From Dactylis glomerata (Eukaryota; Streptophyta; Magnoliopsida; Poales; Poaceae), in assembly GCA_007115705.1 (NCBI GenBank), contig QXEO01000247.1, forward strand, positions 17,179,952 through 17,243,951: DNA of 64,000 bases. The letters are read 5' to 3'. Positions 33,472-46,000 of this stretch are shown here, one piece after another (position 1 is the first letter of the stretch; each line of letters begins with the position of its first letter). The notes under the pieces are model-generated. The model did not search any database. It was not told the origin of the DNA and was given only the letters and a program-made list of their open reading frames with translations. The position numbers and the translations under genes were made by a program.

Positions 33472-35093
33472 TGCTACTCGGTGATGGCGCCAGAAAAGAG
33501 CTGTGGCGTTTGTTGACGTGGGAGCAGTAAGTCCTTGTGCGTGGTGAATGACCAGCCCGTTGGGAACCCCAAGAGGAAGGTATGATGAATATAGCGGCTA
33601 GTTTTCCCTCAGTTAAGAAACCAAGGTTTATCGATCAGGAGAGGAGCGACAGTGACGACTGAAGGTGTTATGGAACCTGCACACACACAGACAAATACTT
33701 TGCTCCCAACTTGCGATGAGGTTGTCAATCTCACCGGTTTGCTTAAAACAAAGGTTATGAGTGTATCGAGTGGAAAACAATAGTAATATGCGAGTAAAGT
33801 AAACAGTGCGGGAAAAGTAAACAGGTGATTGCAATATGATTAAAATAGGACCGGGGTCCACAGTTCACTAGTGGTGTCTCTCCATAGATAAAATAACATG
33901 CTGGGTAAACAAATTACAGTTGGGCAATTGATAGAATAAAGATAACGTGATATGTCAAGAAGATCACTATGAGATTTACTCTGGGCATTACAACAAAATA
34001 CATAGACCGCCATCCAACTGCATCTATGACTAATAATCCACCCCCAGGGATATCAATCCGAACACCCCGAAAGTATTAAGTTGCGAACAACAGATAATTG
34101 CATTAAGCAAAGTGTGTAATGTAAACAAAGCATATGCCCTTGAGCATATGAATGTTGTTTTCTCCCTAGTAGCAACAGCACATCTACCACCTTAGAGGTT
34201 TCTGTCACTCCCCCAGGTGAAATAGAGGCATGAACCCACTATCGAGCATAAATACCCCCTCTTGGAGTCACTAGCAACTACTCGGCCAAGATAGCTACTA
34301 ACAACGGAGAGCATGCAAGATCATAAACAACATAGAGATAACAAAAGATATAATTCAGTACACTAACTTAATCATAAACACCAATATTCATCGGATCCCA
34401 ACAAACCAACATCATAGAATTACATAACGGTGATCTCAATCATGTAGGGCAGCTCATGAGATCTAAACATGAAGCACATGGTGGAGAAGACAACCATCTA
34501 GCTACTGCTATGGACCCATAGTCCAAGGTAGACTACTCACTCATCGCTCCAGAGGCAAGCATGGCGATGAAGAAGACCTCCGGTGGTGATTCCCCTCTCC
34601 GGCAGGGTGCCGGGAAGAGCTTCTGGACCCTCCCGATCTTCGGGTTGACGGCGGCGGCGGATCGCGATGTGTTCTGGAAATCTGATCGGGCCCTTAGGTT
34701 TTTCTCGTCAGGGGGTAAATATAGGCGAAGGGGCGATGTCAGAGGAGAGACCACGGCCCCTCACGCGGGCCCGGCGCGGCCAGGGGCCTGGCCGCGCCGC
34801 CCCTGTGTGTGGGGGCCACGTGGCCCTCCTCCGTCAGGTCTTCGGATGTTTGGGAGCTTCCCCGTGAAATATGACTTCAGGAACTTGTTTCGTCCAATTC
34901 CGAGAATATTTCCTGTGTATCACTTCTGAAACACAAAAATAGCAGAAAACATGAAACTGGCACTGTGGCACTTGTTAATAGGTTAGTTCCTGAAAATGCA
35001 TAAAAATGCCACTAAGTGTAACGAAACAATAGGCAAATGGTGTAAAAACAAGCATGTAGCATCAAAAATTATAGATACGTTTGAGACGTATCA
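33472..35093 (-). repeat. 3' LTR of element 3 (1622 bp)
   Basis: The plus strand runs from TGCTACTCGG to GAGACGTATCA. The GC palindrome at 34773-34798 is a perfect 12-bp stem (GGCGCGGCCAGG with CCTGGCCGCGCC) around two G. Its inner end abuts the PPT (35094-35111, coding strand AAGCTTGGGGATGCT). Confidence 0.92.
34716..34724 (-). promoter_or_regulatory. LTR TATA box of element 3 (3' LTR)
   Basis: The plus strand reads TAAATATAG next to GCGAAGGGGCGATGTC, so the coding strand is CTATATTTA after the shared promoter box. The 5' LTR has the same at 39804-39812. Confidence 0.5.
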
Positions 35094-37671
35094 AGCATCC
35101 CCAAGCTTAACTCCTGCTCGTCCTCGAGTAGGTAAGTGATAACAAAAGAATAATTTTTGAGGTGACATGCACCTACACAATCTTGATCATATATGTAAGC
35201 ATTGATGAGCTGGGATCAATAGAACTTAAACATGGGCATGAAAGATATAATCATGACAATAAGAAACTTAGCAACCATGTTGTAAACATGTAAATGAACA
35301 CAAACAAAAGATCATGATAATGAAACAATGAAAGTCAAACGTGTGTTCAAATCATAAGGAAAAACATACAAAAGGTTTTCAGCTTGTCCTTCAAAGAGAG
35401 CAAAACATAAATGCATAGGACACCTCAAAGTTTAAGAGGGCGACTAGATACAAATAATTTAAGAACAAGTGAAACCAATCATCATGAGTCAATTAATGAA
35501 CTTTGGGACAATGCATATCACACTAAGAATGATAACTATGCTCTCTTAATGGTGCATAAAGAAAGAAGGTGGTGACTCAACATAAAAGTAAAAGAAAGGC
35601 CCTTCGCAGAGGGAAGCAGTGATTGAGCATGTGCTAGAGCTTTTCATTTGTAAAACAGAGATAAAACTTGGGTTTTGAGAGGTGGTTGCTTTTGTCAACG
35701 ACTGGCAATGGGGTTCTTACTATCTTCCATACAAAAATAAAGCAAGTTTTTGAGAGAGAGATTGGCACTTTTGTGCTCTTTTTATAAAACTTGGCACTCC
35801 TCCCCACCTTTTCCTTTCACATACCATGGCTAACCGATTCCATCGGGTGCCCACCAACATTCACATTCTTTGGAGGAGTGCCTTTTTCTAATTTTTTTCT
35901 TTTTTTTCTTTTTGGAATAAGCAATATGGAAGATAGCAAATCCGACCACTACGTCCCCATGAGCTGAAAACAGTGTCACAAAACAAGAAGTATTTTGAAG
36001 GTTTTGAAAGGTAGCACATGAGCATTTACTTTGGAATGGCTTACAAATACCATGCATAGGAATTTATAGTGGACACAATGGCAAACTTGGCTTTTAGGAG
36101 TTGGATGCACGAGTAGAGCTCATACTCAGTACAAGGTGAGGGCTAGCAAAAGACTGGGAGCGACCGACTAAGAGAGCAATAATGGCCATAATCATGCAAA
36201 GCGACAAAGCGACATTAAAAGAATCATAAGATGGCATCAAAAGTCAAAAACTAAATGATCATGAAGGCTAATGGCGACTTTGTAAGAGTCTAACATGTGT
36301 GAGCATGCGCCAAGTCAACCCAAATAAAGCATCAAGGAGAAAACCAAAATAATGCTTCCATACAATAAAAACAATGCATGATTTTTTCAAAGGCTCATTA
36401 AGCAATCTCTGTTATTTGAGACAAGTCATGCTACAACAAAACCACTAAGCATACTATCAAAAAGACATCAAGCATGACATGAAAAAGCCTAAGCCGCAGT
36501 CTACACAAGCTCCTTCTTGTACCACTATTTTGCACAAAGCTTTTTCTCTTTTCCAAGACCATTTGAAATTTTTATAAACACCTCTTTTGATGAAAACCAA
36601 TAAAGATCAGAGGCAAAAATACACCTTGATGAAAAGATATGACAAGATCTGAACGCATATCAAGGCGAAATCGAAAACCAAAAGCAGTAGCAGAAAAAGT
36701 AGAATGCTCGATTTTGAATAAGAGTGAAAACTAGAGCATTCTTTGCAAATGAAAACGAGTACATCTCCTCCAAAGGAAATTTGTTGGGGTCCAACCATTT
36801 ATTGCAGCAAACAAACAAACTAAACAAACTAAGAAAACTAAAACAACTGACGCTACAAGAAAAACACATAGTGCATGAAGCAATAAAAATATAGTGTCTT
36901 GAAAGGTGACCTGATTTTTGCCGATGAAGAGGGGGTGCCTCGGGGGCATCCCCAAGCTTTGACGCTTGTACTTCTTGGATATTTCTTGGGGTGATGCATG
37001 GGCATCCCCAAGCTTGAGCTTTTGTCCGTTCTTCAACTCATCTCATCATTCTCCAATCCCTACACTTGAAAACTTCCTTCATACAAAACTAAACACAATT
37101 CTATTAGCAACATTAGTGTAAGCATGAAATATATTCAACCTCTTTTAGCTTCAAGTTTAAACTCAAAACCACCACATATAAAGTATATACTACTGTAGCA
37201 ACTTCCCAAAAAGTTCCATGATCAAAAAGAACTCAAAAGAAAGCGATAAAGTGGCAAAAACAAATATTGGCAGAAATCTGTCAAAACAGAACAGCTGACA
37301 AAGGACGAATTTTTGAGGGATTTTCTGTTGCTCAAATAAAAAAGTGTTCAACTAAGAAAAGTTTGGATATAACCTGGGGCATATGCACAAGAAATCGCAG
37401 GTCCAAAAGATAAACAGAGAATTTATACGAATTTTTACGGTGCAGCACCGAAAACAGTTTCAGGACAGCAATATCCCCAAATCTTTACCTCGCTCAAATT
37501 AGAGGCTTCTCTTGGCACAAAAACGAAATAAACAAGATAAGGAGCGGTCATTACAGTAGTAATGACTTCCAAGACTCAAATAAAAGAAAAAGTACTGAAA
37601 AGTAAACATTGGGTTATCTCCCAAGAGTGCTTTTCTTTAACGCCTTTGAGCTAGGCGCAGAAAATTGCGAA
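35094..37671 (-). other. Non-coding internal region of element 3, mosaic
   Basis: Most of it matches the element 1 non-coding region in reverse complement. The block at about 35585-36070 instead matches element 4 (about 40990-41590), for example CCATGGCTAACC, CATCGGGTGCC and GGAGGAGTGCCTTTTT. The edges fall in boxes common to all copies (CCCTTCGCAGAGGGAAGCAG and GGATGCACGAGTAGAGCTCA). PPT-like motifs recur at about 36950-37020. No ORF was seen. Confidence 0.75.
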
Positions 37672-38367
37672 TCAAGTAATATCAATAGATGAAGTGCTAG
37701 TTACCTCAGTAGGCTCTTTGAAGGTTCCCGAAGATGATTCAACCTGCAAGTCACCCTTAGTGGCGCTAAGAGTCTTACCAATCTTAAGAACATGTTGAGA
37801 TTTAAGCGCAGAAACCTTGGGAACATACATAAATTTTTGCTCTTTTCCAACAAACACTTTCTCCTTCTTAAATTTAAGAGAAGAGAAGATTAAACTAAGA
37901 GTTTCCATAGACTCCTCTAGTTTACCTATCCTCAAGTTTTGATTGTTATGAGTAGTGCTAGCCTCTAAAACAGTAATTCTCTTACCGATGTTTTCTACTA
38001 ATTCGCTAACGCGGCTAGCATTTTCTAGGATACTTGGCAAACTTTTCTCTAAAGAGCTGAGCTTTTCTACCACCTCATCCAAGGTGGTCTCAGTCTTGGC
38101 AACATGAATAGGTGGTACCCCCACTAAACTTTCAATTATAGTGCATGCTTCTCCAGCGGGAGTACCCAGAAAATTACCTCCTGTAAGAGTATCAAGAACA
38201 TACCTATTCCAACTGGATATACCAACATAAAAATTTCTAAGGAGGATCGTGGTAGAGTGCTTTTTGGTACACCTATGATGAGCATTGTTAATACGGTACC
38301 AAGCATCTTTTAGACTTTCTCCCCCTTGTTGCTTAAAACTACGAACTTCTACTTTAGGATTACTCAT
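37672..38367 (-). CDS. Intact gag-like protein of element 3, 231 aa
   Basis: It starts at 38367 (MSNPKVEVRSFKQQ) and ends SSIDIT. It is the full-length sister of the broken ORF in element 1. It has an Athila Gag core segment, then two leucine-rich helical stretches with coiled-coil heptads and a basic tail (LKFKKEKVFVGKEQK). There is no CCHC, protease or pol. It may act as a nucleocapsid-like helper for this non-autonomous family, or as a minimal structural protein; the role is inferred. An upstream in-frame Met in the leader exists but overlaps the primer site region. Confidence 0.8.
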   Translation of the reverse strand: MSNPKVEVRSFKQQGGESLKDAWYRINNAHHRCTKKHSTTILLRNFYVGISSWNRYVLDTLTGGNFLGTPAGEACTIIESLVGVPPIHVAKTETTLDEVVEKLSSLEKSLPSILENASRVSELVENIGKRITVLEASTTHNNQNLRIGKLEESMETLSLIFSSLKFKKEKVFVGKEQKFMYVPKVSALKSQHVLKIGKTLSATKGDLQVESSSGTFKEPTEVTSTSSIDIT

Positions 38368-38531
38368 TTTAACAAAACTAAAAATAGATAAGTAAAAACA
38401 ACTACCAAGGATTCTAATTTTTTTGGGTTTTTGATAAAAGCAATGCAGGTAAAGTAAATAAAGTAAAGCAAAACAATAACAAAGTAAAGAATGTGTGTGC
38501 GAAAACTCCCCTCGCAGAAGTCTTCTCTTCC

Positions 38532-38549
38532 TCCCCGTCAACGGTTCCA
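38532..38549 (-). other. Primer binding site of element 3, degenerate tRNA-Asp type
   Basis: The plus strand reads TCCCCGTCAACGGTTCCA, three mismatches from the tRNA-Asp 3' end. A second, partial GATGGCGCCAGAAAAGAG lies just inside the LTR (38571-38588), as if the primer region had been duplicated or slipped. Confidence 0.7.
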
Positions 38550-38559
38550 GAAAAGAAGC

Positions 38560-40182
38560 TGCTACTCGGTGATGGCGCCAGAAAAGAGTTGTGGCGTTTG
38601 TTGACGTGGGAGCAGTAAGTCCTTGTGCGTGGTGAATGACCAGCCCGTTGGGAACCCCAAGAGGAAGGTATGATGAATATAGCGGCTAGTTTTCCCTCAG
38701 TTAAGAAACCAAGGTTTATCGATCAGGAGAGGAGAGACGGTGACGACTGAAGGTGTTATGGAACCTACACACACACAGACAAATACTTTGCTCCCAACTT
38801 GCGATGAGGTTGTCAATCTCACCGGTTTGCTTGAAACAAAGGTTATGAGTGTATCGAGTGGAAAACAATAGTAATATGCGAGTAAAGTAAACAGTGCGGG
38901 AAAAGTAAACAGGTGATTGCAATATGATTAAAATAGGACCGGGGTCCACAGTTCACTAGTGGTGTCTCTCCATAGATAAAATAACATGCTGGGTAAACAA
39001 ATTACAGTTGGGCAATTGATAGAATAAAGATAACGTGATATGTCAAGAAGATCACTATGAGATTTACTCTGGGCATTACAACAAAATACATAGACCGCCA
39101 TCCAACTGCATCTATGACTAATAATCCACCCCCAGGGATATCAATCCGAACACCCCGAAAGTATTAAGTTGCGAACAACAGATAATTGCATTAAGCAAAG
39201 TGTGTAATGTAAACAAAGCATATGCCCTTGAGCATATGAATGTTGTTTTCTCCCTAGTAGCAACAGCACATCTACCACCTTAGAGGTTTCTGTCACTCCC
39301 CCAGGTGAAATAGAGGCATGAACCCACTATCGAGCATAAATACCCCCTCTTGGAGTCACTAGCAACTACTCGGCCAAGATAGCTACTAACAACGGAGAGC
39401 ATGCAAGATCATAAACAACATAGAGATAACAAAAGATATAATTCAGTACAGCAACTTAATCATAAACACCAATATTCATCGGATCCCAACAAACCAACAT
39501 CATAGAATTACATAACGGTGATCTCAATCATGTAGGGCAGCTCATGAGATCTAAACATGAAGCACATGGTGGAGAAGACAACCATCTAGCTACTGCTATG
39601 GACCCATAGTCCAAGGTAGACTACTCACTCATCGCTCCGGAGGCAAGCATGGCGATGAAGAAGACCTCCGGTGGCGATTCCCCTCTCCGGCAGGGTGCCG
39701 GGAAGAGCTTCTGGACCCTCCCGATCTTTGGGTCGACGGCGGCGGCGGATCACGATGTGTTCTGGAAATTTGATCGGGCCCTTAGGTTTTTCTCGTCAGG
39801 GGTTAAATATAGGCGAAGGGGCGATGTCAGAGGAGAGACCACGGCCCCTCACGCGGGCCCGGCGCGGCCAGGGGCCTGGCCGCGCCGCCCCTGTGTGTGG
39901 GGGCCACGTGGCCCCCCTCCGTCAGGTCTTCGGATGTTTGGGAGCTTCCCCGTGAAATATGACTTCAGGAACTTGTTTTGTCCAATTCCGAGAATATTTC
40001 CTGTGTATCACTTCTGAAACACAAAAACAGCAGAAAACAGGAAACTGGCACTGTGGCACTTGTTAATAGGTTAGTTCCTGAAAATGCATAAAAAATGCCA
40101 CTAAGTGTAACGAAACAATAGGCAAATGGTGTAAAAATAAGCATGGAGCATCAAAAATTATAGATACGTTTGAGACGTATCA
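38560..40182 (-). repeat. 5' LTR of element 3 (1623 bp)
   Basis: The plus strand runs from TGCTACTCGG to GAGACGTATCA. The GC palindrome is at 39861-39886. It begins the same as the other LTR, with the partial GGCGCCAGAAAAGAG inside its end. Confidence 0.92.
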
Positions 40183-40497
40183 CGCGGCCAGGGGGCTGGC
40201 CGCGCCACCCTGGCGTGTGGGGCCCCCTGGCTCCTCTCGACTCCTCCTTCTGGCTTCCTGAGTCTTCTGGGAAAATATAATTTCTGGGTATTTTTATGGA
40301 ATTTTCCTGATCTTCAAAATATGGTCCCTTGATGGTCCTTTTTCTAGCAGAATCCTGACTCCGGCAGCAACTCCTCCGATGATCATCAAACATGTGAAAA
40401 CAAAGGAAATAACATAAGTATCAACTCTAAATATGAAATATATCAATGAATAACAGTAAATTATGATACAAAATAGTGATGCAAATTGGACGTATCA

Positions 40498-42189
40498 ACC
40501 CCCCCAAGCTTAGACCTCGCTTGTCCCCAAGCGAAAACTAAACTCGGTAAACATGACCACAGGTTTATGGAGTGCAGTGTCAATAATCAAAATACGGACA
40601 AGAAGCATCACATTCACCAAGACACAAATTATAATAGACAGCAACTTCCCTTTATAAGATATAGACTTGCAATAAGTAAAAGGGAATCACATGTAAAGAT
40701 GCACAAGGTAAACTATAATTGGCAATAGCAAACCTTAGTTCTTGGTCAAAGAACGAAGAACAAGCTGTTATTTCTTTCGAACGGAGCCTTTTAAAATAGA
40801 GCTAATATAGCAAAGACTATATGCTTAACGAAACAAACTTTTGTATTCAAAGAGAGCTTTCAAAGATATATTCCTTCAGACAAAAACATTATACTAAACA
40901 AGGAAGATAGTAAGCATGATTAAACGGATCAACATATGGATGAATGAAACATAACAACTCGAATGCTTGCTTAAGATAGAGGGAAATAGGTTGACTCAAC
41001 ATAAAAGTAAAAGATAGGCCCTTCGCAGAGGGAAGCAGGGATTAAACATATGCTAGAGCTTTTCATTTGTAAAACAGAGGTAAAAATTGTTTTGAGAGGT
41101 GGTTGCTTTTGTCAACGACTAGCAACGGAGTTCTTGATATCTTCCATACTAAACAAGTGAGAGCGGTTCCGAGATGTTTGATTAATTGGCACTTTGGTGC
41201 TCTTTTATAGCTTGGCACTCCTCCCCACCTTTTTCCTTTCTCAAACCATGGCTAACCAATTCCATCGGGTGCCGACCAACTTTCTCATTCCATTGGAGGA
41301 GTGCCTTTTTTTCTTTCTTTTTCTTTTTGAGATTATAATGGTCTGACCAGCTCCCTTGCAAAATTAATGACGAGCAGATGAAGCTGCCTAGTCGAGGGGT
41401 ACTCAATTTAGTATGGAAGATAACAAACCCATCCACTACGTCCTCATGAGCTAAAAACAGTGGCACAAAATGAGAAGTGTTTGAAAGTTTTTGAAAAGTA
41501 GCACATGAAAATTTACTTGGAATGGCTTGAAATACCATGCATAGGAATTTATAGTGGACTCTTTGGAAGTGACTTGTCTTTTGGGATTTGGATGCACGAG
41601 TAGAGCTCATACTCAGTACAGGTTTTTGGCTAGCAAGGCTGGGTAGCAAGCATAAGAGTTGCATGAAACAGACAAACATACATATAATAAGAGCAATCAT
41701 GCTAACTCCCTGGAAGGTACAATGATTTTAACTTTGAGAATAACAATGCTTATAAGCCAAACATAAGGGAAAAACTGAAGTGATGTAAAAACACTTCTTT
41801 ATTCTTTTCTACTCAAACCTCAAGGTAAAATTGCTACTGACCAAGCTAGGTTTGCCAAAACCAACTAAATTTACTCATGCTCCCAATGTGATACCGATAC
41901 TAATCAACAAGACTAGTCATACAAGAGAGATTGCAAACTAACATAAAGTGTGCAAAAATTAAACGATAGAACTTCTCATTAATACTTTATTACCGCAACT
42001 CACACCATGGGATACATAGATAACCAACTAAGGAGGATACTTCCAAACTGCAAACTATTCTATAAGATAACTTCTCTATTCATGATATGACTCTACTTGA
42101 AAAGTAAATGAGCGAAAGGTAATGATGTGATACCGCGGCACTCCCCCAAGCTTAGAACAAGCCAAGGGGATGCCAATACCGATGACGAA
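40498..42189 (-). other. Non-coding 3' internal region of element 4, with two PPT-like tracts
   Basis: The PPT next to the 3' LTR is 40498-40512 (coding strand TAAGCTTGGGGGGGT). A second tract, TAAGCTTGGGGGAG, lies at 42141-42154, just after the coiled-coil ORF. The 41182-41700 minus frame (172 codons) has no recognisable domain and lies in sequence that is non-coding in element 3, so I leave it uncalled. Confidence 0.7.
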
Positions 42190-42689
42190 TTACTCCTTTG
42201 GTGGCGGTGGTGAGTCTTCATCGCTGTCATACTTCCAAGGCAGGGGTCCTCCGTCGAGGAAGGATGTCTTGGTCTCCAAAGTCCTGAAACTTGCAGCAGC
42301 ACTCATTTGTTGAAATCTAGCTTCATACTCACAATTTTGGTTTTGCACGTCGTAGAGTTGTGCTTGTAATTGGTTAGTCGTCTCCTGGAGTGAGAGGACA
42401 TCCTTCCAAAGCTCTGTAGTCTCCCTCTTGTACTTGGCAACAAGCTCTTGATTAATCCTATAGATAATGTCCACCTCGCGTTCTGCCATCTTCTTGTATT
42501 TGAAAACTTCTTGTTCCAACGCTTCCATCCTTGCTTCGAGATTCCTTCTCCCTTGGGTCCTTGAGCATCTTTAATCTGCAACTCCCCATCCTTGAGTGAC
42601 AACTCCTTCAGATGCATCTTTAGCTCCCTCATGTACGGATTGATGGAATCTGCAAGAGGGTTCTCCTTAGATGGACCGGACGAAGACAT
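42190..42689 (-). pseudogene. Post-integrase coiled-coil ORF of element 4 (one frameshift)
   Basis: It starts at the ATG at 42689 (MSSSGPSKENPLADS) and would encode about 166 aa. A 1-bp loss near 42545 shifts the frame. The second half then reads in another frame (MEALEQEVFKYKKMAEREV, later NQLQAQLYDVQNQ, ending DEDSPPPPKE). The composition is strongly helical with heptads, and the tail is acidic and proline-rich. No signal peptide or membrane segment is visible, so it does not look like an envelope protein. It lies about 340 bp after integrase and just before the upstream PPT-like tract. Its function is unknown. The matching region of element 5 is cut off by element 6. Confidence 0.65.
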
Positions 42690-42856
42690 TGTACTCCAAG
42701 ACCGAGAGCAATCCCTGACAGAAACAGCTCGAAACAAAACACGATGAGAAAATGATATACAGACCTCGGGGACTCCGGGGGGTTAAATAGGTGAAAATTA
42801 TACATCGAAATGAAGCCACAGGAGGAAACCGGGACGGAAACGAGTTCCGGAGTGTT

Positions 42857-42908
42857 CTCACACATAGGTGGCGCGACCAGGGGTGGGCCCGCGCCACCTG
42901 TGTGTGAG
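42857..42908. repeat. Long GC-rich hairpin downstream of integrase in element 4
   Basis: Arms 42857-42875 (CTCACACATAGGTGGCGCG) and 42890-42908 (CGCGCCACCTGTGTGTGAG) pair over 19 bp with one G-T style mismatch and a 14-nt loop. The arm sequence resembles the GC palindromes in the LTRs. Confidence 0.85.
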
Positions 42909-43027
42909 ACACACACGAACTCTTTTTCCTTCCCTTTTTCGTCTCGTGATTTTTCATATTTATTAAAAATAGCAAAAATATTAAAGGAAGAGCTTTTCGT
43001 GAAACTTTTTTTGACTAGAACTGTTAC

Positions 43028-46000
43028 CTATTCGAAAACGAACTCTGCAGGTTCCTGCAGTTTGTCTTGGATAAATTCTTCCGGAGAAACCGTTTCAATA
43101 ACATCAACATCTTCATTATAGGAATCTCCAGAAATATAATGTTTGAGTCTTTGCCCATTCACGACTTGTGTAGAATCATCTTTCAATGAAGCAATCTTAA
43201 TAGCACCTGAGCGGTACACTTCCACAATAACATATGGCCCTTCCCATTTAGAAAGTAATTTACCTGCAAAAAATCTGAGACGAGACCTATACAATAGAAC
43301 TTTCTCACCAACATGAAACTCTCTCTTAAGAATTCTCTTATCATACCATTGCTTGACTTTCTCTTTGAAAAGTCTGGCATTCTCATACGCTTCGTTTCTC
43401 CACTCATCTAGAGAACTCAAATCTAACAACCTTTTCTTACCGGCTAGTTTAAAATCTCTGTTAAGCTCTCTCACTGCCCCAAAAGCTTTGTGTTCTAATT
43501 CTAAGGGCAAGTGACACGCTTTTCCATAAACCATCTTATAAGGAGACATACCCATGGGGTTCTTATAAGCAGTTCTATAAGCCCATAAAGCATCGTTTAA
43601 CTTACTAGCCCAGTTTTTCTTAGATCTATTGACAGTCTTCTGCAAGATAGACTTGATCTCCCTATTTGAAAGCTCTACCTGCCCACTAGTTTGGGGATGA
43701 TAAGCAGAAGCAATTCTATGATTGACATCATACTTAGCGAGAGTTTTTCTAAAACTACCGTGAATAAAATGAGAACCTCCGTCAGTCATAAGATATCTAG
43801 GCACTCTGAACCTAGGAAAAATAACATCCTTAAGCATTTTTAACGAGGTCTCACCATCGGCACTCTTTGTAGGTATGGCTTCTACCCATTTAGTAACATA
43901 ATCAACAACAACAAGTATATGGGTATAGCCTTTTGAAGGAGGAAAAGGACCCATAAATTCAAATCCCCAACAATCAAACGGTTCAATAACAAGAGTGTAA
44001 TTCATAGGCATTTCATTGCGTCTAGAAATATTACCAACTCTTTGACATTAATCGCAAGATAAAACATACCTTCTGGCATCTTTAAAGAGGGTTGGCCAGT
44101 AAAAACCTGATTGTAGAACCTTTTGTACGGTTCTATCTCCAGCATGATGCCCTCCATAAGCACTACCATGGCATTTCCTTAATATCTCTTTTTGCTCATG
44201 TTCCGGTACACATCTTCGCATAATACCATCAACTCCTTCTTTATATAAATGTGGGTCATCCCAAAAGTAATGCCTCAAATCATAGAAGAATTTTCTTCTT
44301 TGCTGAGGTGTAAAGGTTGAAGGCAAATACTTGGAAACAATAAAGTTAGCATAATCAGCATACCAAGGAAGGTCTCGCGAAGTTACATTTATTGCAGCCA
44401 ACTGTTCATTTGGAAAACTATCATTAACAGGAATAGGATCAAAGGAAATGTTTTCCAATCTAGACAAGTTGTCAGCCACAGGATTTTCAGCACCTTTCCT
44501 ATCTATGATATGCAAATCAAACTCTTGTAAAAGTAACACCCATCTAATAAGCCTAGGCTTAGCATCCTTCTTAGTCATAAGATATCTAATAGCAGCGTGA
44601 TCAGTATGAATAGTAACTTTAGAATCAACAATATAAGATCTAAACTTATCACAAGCAAAAACAACAGTAACAAACTCTTTCTCAGTAGTGGCATAATTCT
44701 TCTGAGCAGCATCAAGAGTCTTACTAGCATAATGAATAACATTCAACTTATTATCAATGCGCTGTCCAAGAACAGCACCAACAGCAAAATCACTAGCATC
44801 ACACATAATTTCAAAAGGTAAATTCCAATCAGGTGGTTAAACAATAGGAGCAGTAGTTAAAGCCTTCTTAAGAGTTTCAAAAGCTTCCTTACAATCATCA
44901 TCAAAGACAAATGGTACATCCTTTTGAAGAAGATTAGTAAGAGGCTTTGAAATCTTAGAGAAATCTTTAATAAACCTCCTATAGAAACCAGCATGACCAA
45001 GAATACTACGAATACCTTTAACATCTCTGGGACAGGGCATTTTCTCAATTGCCTCCACTTTTGCTCTGTCAACTTCAATACCTTGATGTCTACGCACTTC
45101 TATTCTTGTAGACACTTGTTGGGCCTCCAAGTGCAGAGGTTTGTAGAACAGCAGCAAGTTTCCCTTAAGTGGATCACCCAAGGTTTATCGAACTCAGGGA
45201 GGTTAGAGGTCAAAGCTATCCCTCTCAAGCAACCCTGCAATTATGATACAGAAAGTCTCTTGTGTCCCCAACACACCCAATACACTTGTCAAATGTATAG
45301 GTGCACTAGTTCGGCGAAGAGATAGTGAAATACAAGTGGTATAGATGATTATAAGTAGCAAACGTGATGTGAAATAAATATCGCTGCGAGCAAACAAGTA
45401 ACAAAATAGCAAGTAAACGGTATGCAAAGCTTGGAAACAAGGCCTAGGGATCATACTTTCACTAGTGGACACACTCCCAACAATATAACATGAATGAACA
45501 AGTAACTTCTCTTTGCTAAGGTACTCTGAATTACTCTCCTATTGAACATCACTAATCATCGCGTAGTGGCTACGGAAGCACCCCTTAAAGTTCATCAAGT
45601 ACTTGACAAACACCACTCATAGAGATAAACAAATCAGATCACAACTCAAGATAGAAATCATTGCAACTTAAACCAAGTACCAACACGGTGCACACACTGT
45701 CAACATTACACCATGAAAGGAGGAATATATCACTCAATACTATCATAGTAATAATTATTCTCATAATCCACAAGAGATCACAATCATAGCCTAAACCAAG
45801 TACCACCATGATCCACGCACTGTCACCGTTACACCATGGCAGGAGGAATAGATTACTTTAATAATCACCACTAGAGTACACTAAATATCTGAATAATAAC
45901 ATGTACTTGTTCAACATGATACAAAGCTCACGATCACATAAAGATCACATCATGGGAGAGAGAGGTGAACCACATAGCTACCGGTAGAGCCCTCAGCCCC

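Larger units (their letters stand above)
33472..40182 (-). mobile_element. Element 3: young, complete non-autonomous family A element, 6711 bp, target duplication CGCGG
   Basis: It is flanked by CGCGG at 33467-33471 and 40183-40187, inside the GC palindrome of the element 4 LTR. The LTRs are 1622 and 1623 bp. By eye they differ at about 20 positions and one 1-bp indel (about 1.2%), so the element is among the youngest here. Order on the minus strand: 5' LTR, primer site (three mismatches), intact gag-like ORF, non-coding region, PPT, 3' LTR. There is no pol. Confidence 0.93.
30358..40497 (-). repeat. 3' LTR of element 4, in three pieces (30358-31253, 33173-33471, 40188-40497)
   Basis: The pieces total about 1.5 kb and match 49418-50902. 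This LTR keeps 22 bp (at about 30710-30731, CTAGCGCACTAC...) that are deleted in the 5' LTR, and element 5's LTR also has them. The gaps are the copia solo LTR and element 3, each with its 5-bp duplication. Confidence 0.85.

Noticed and set aside
41182..41700. 172-codon minus-strand ORF in the 3' region of element 4
   Set aside because: The equivalent sequence in element 3 is not open in the same frame, and it has no domain. Probably chance in low-complexity DNA.
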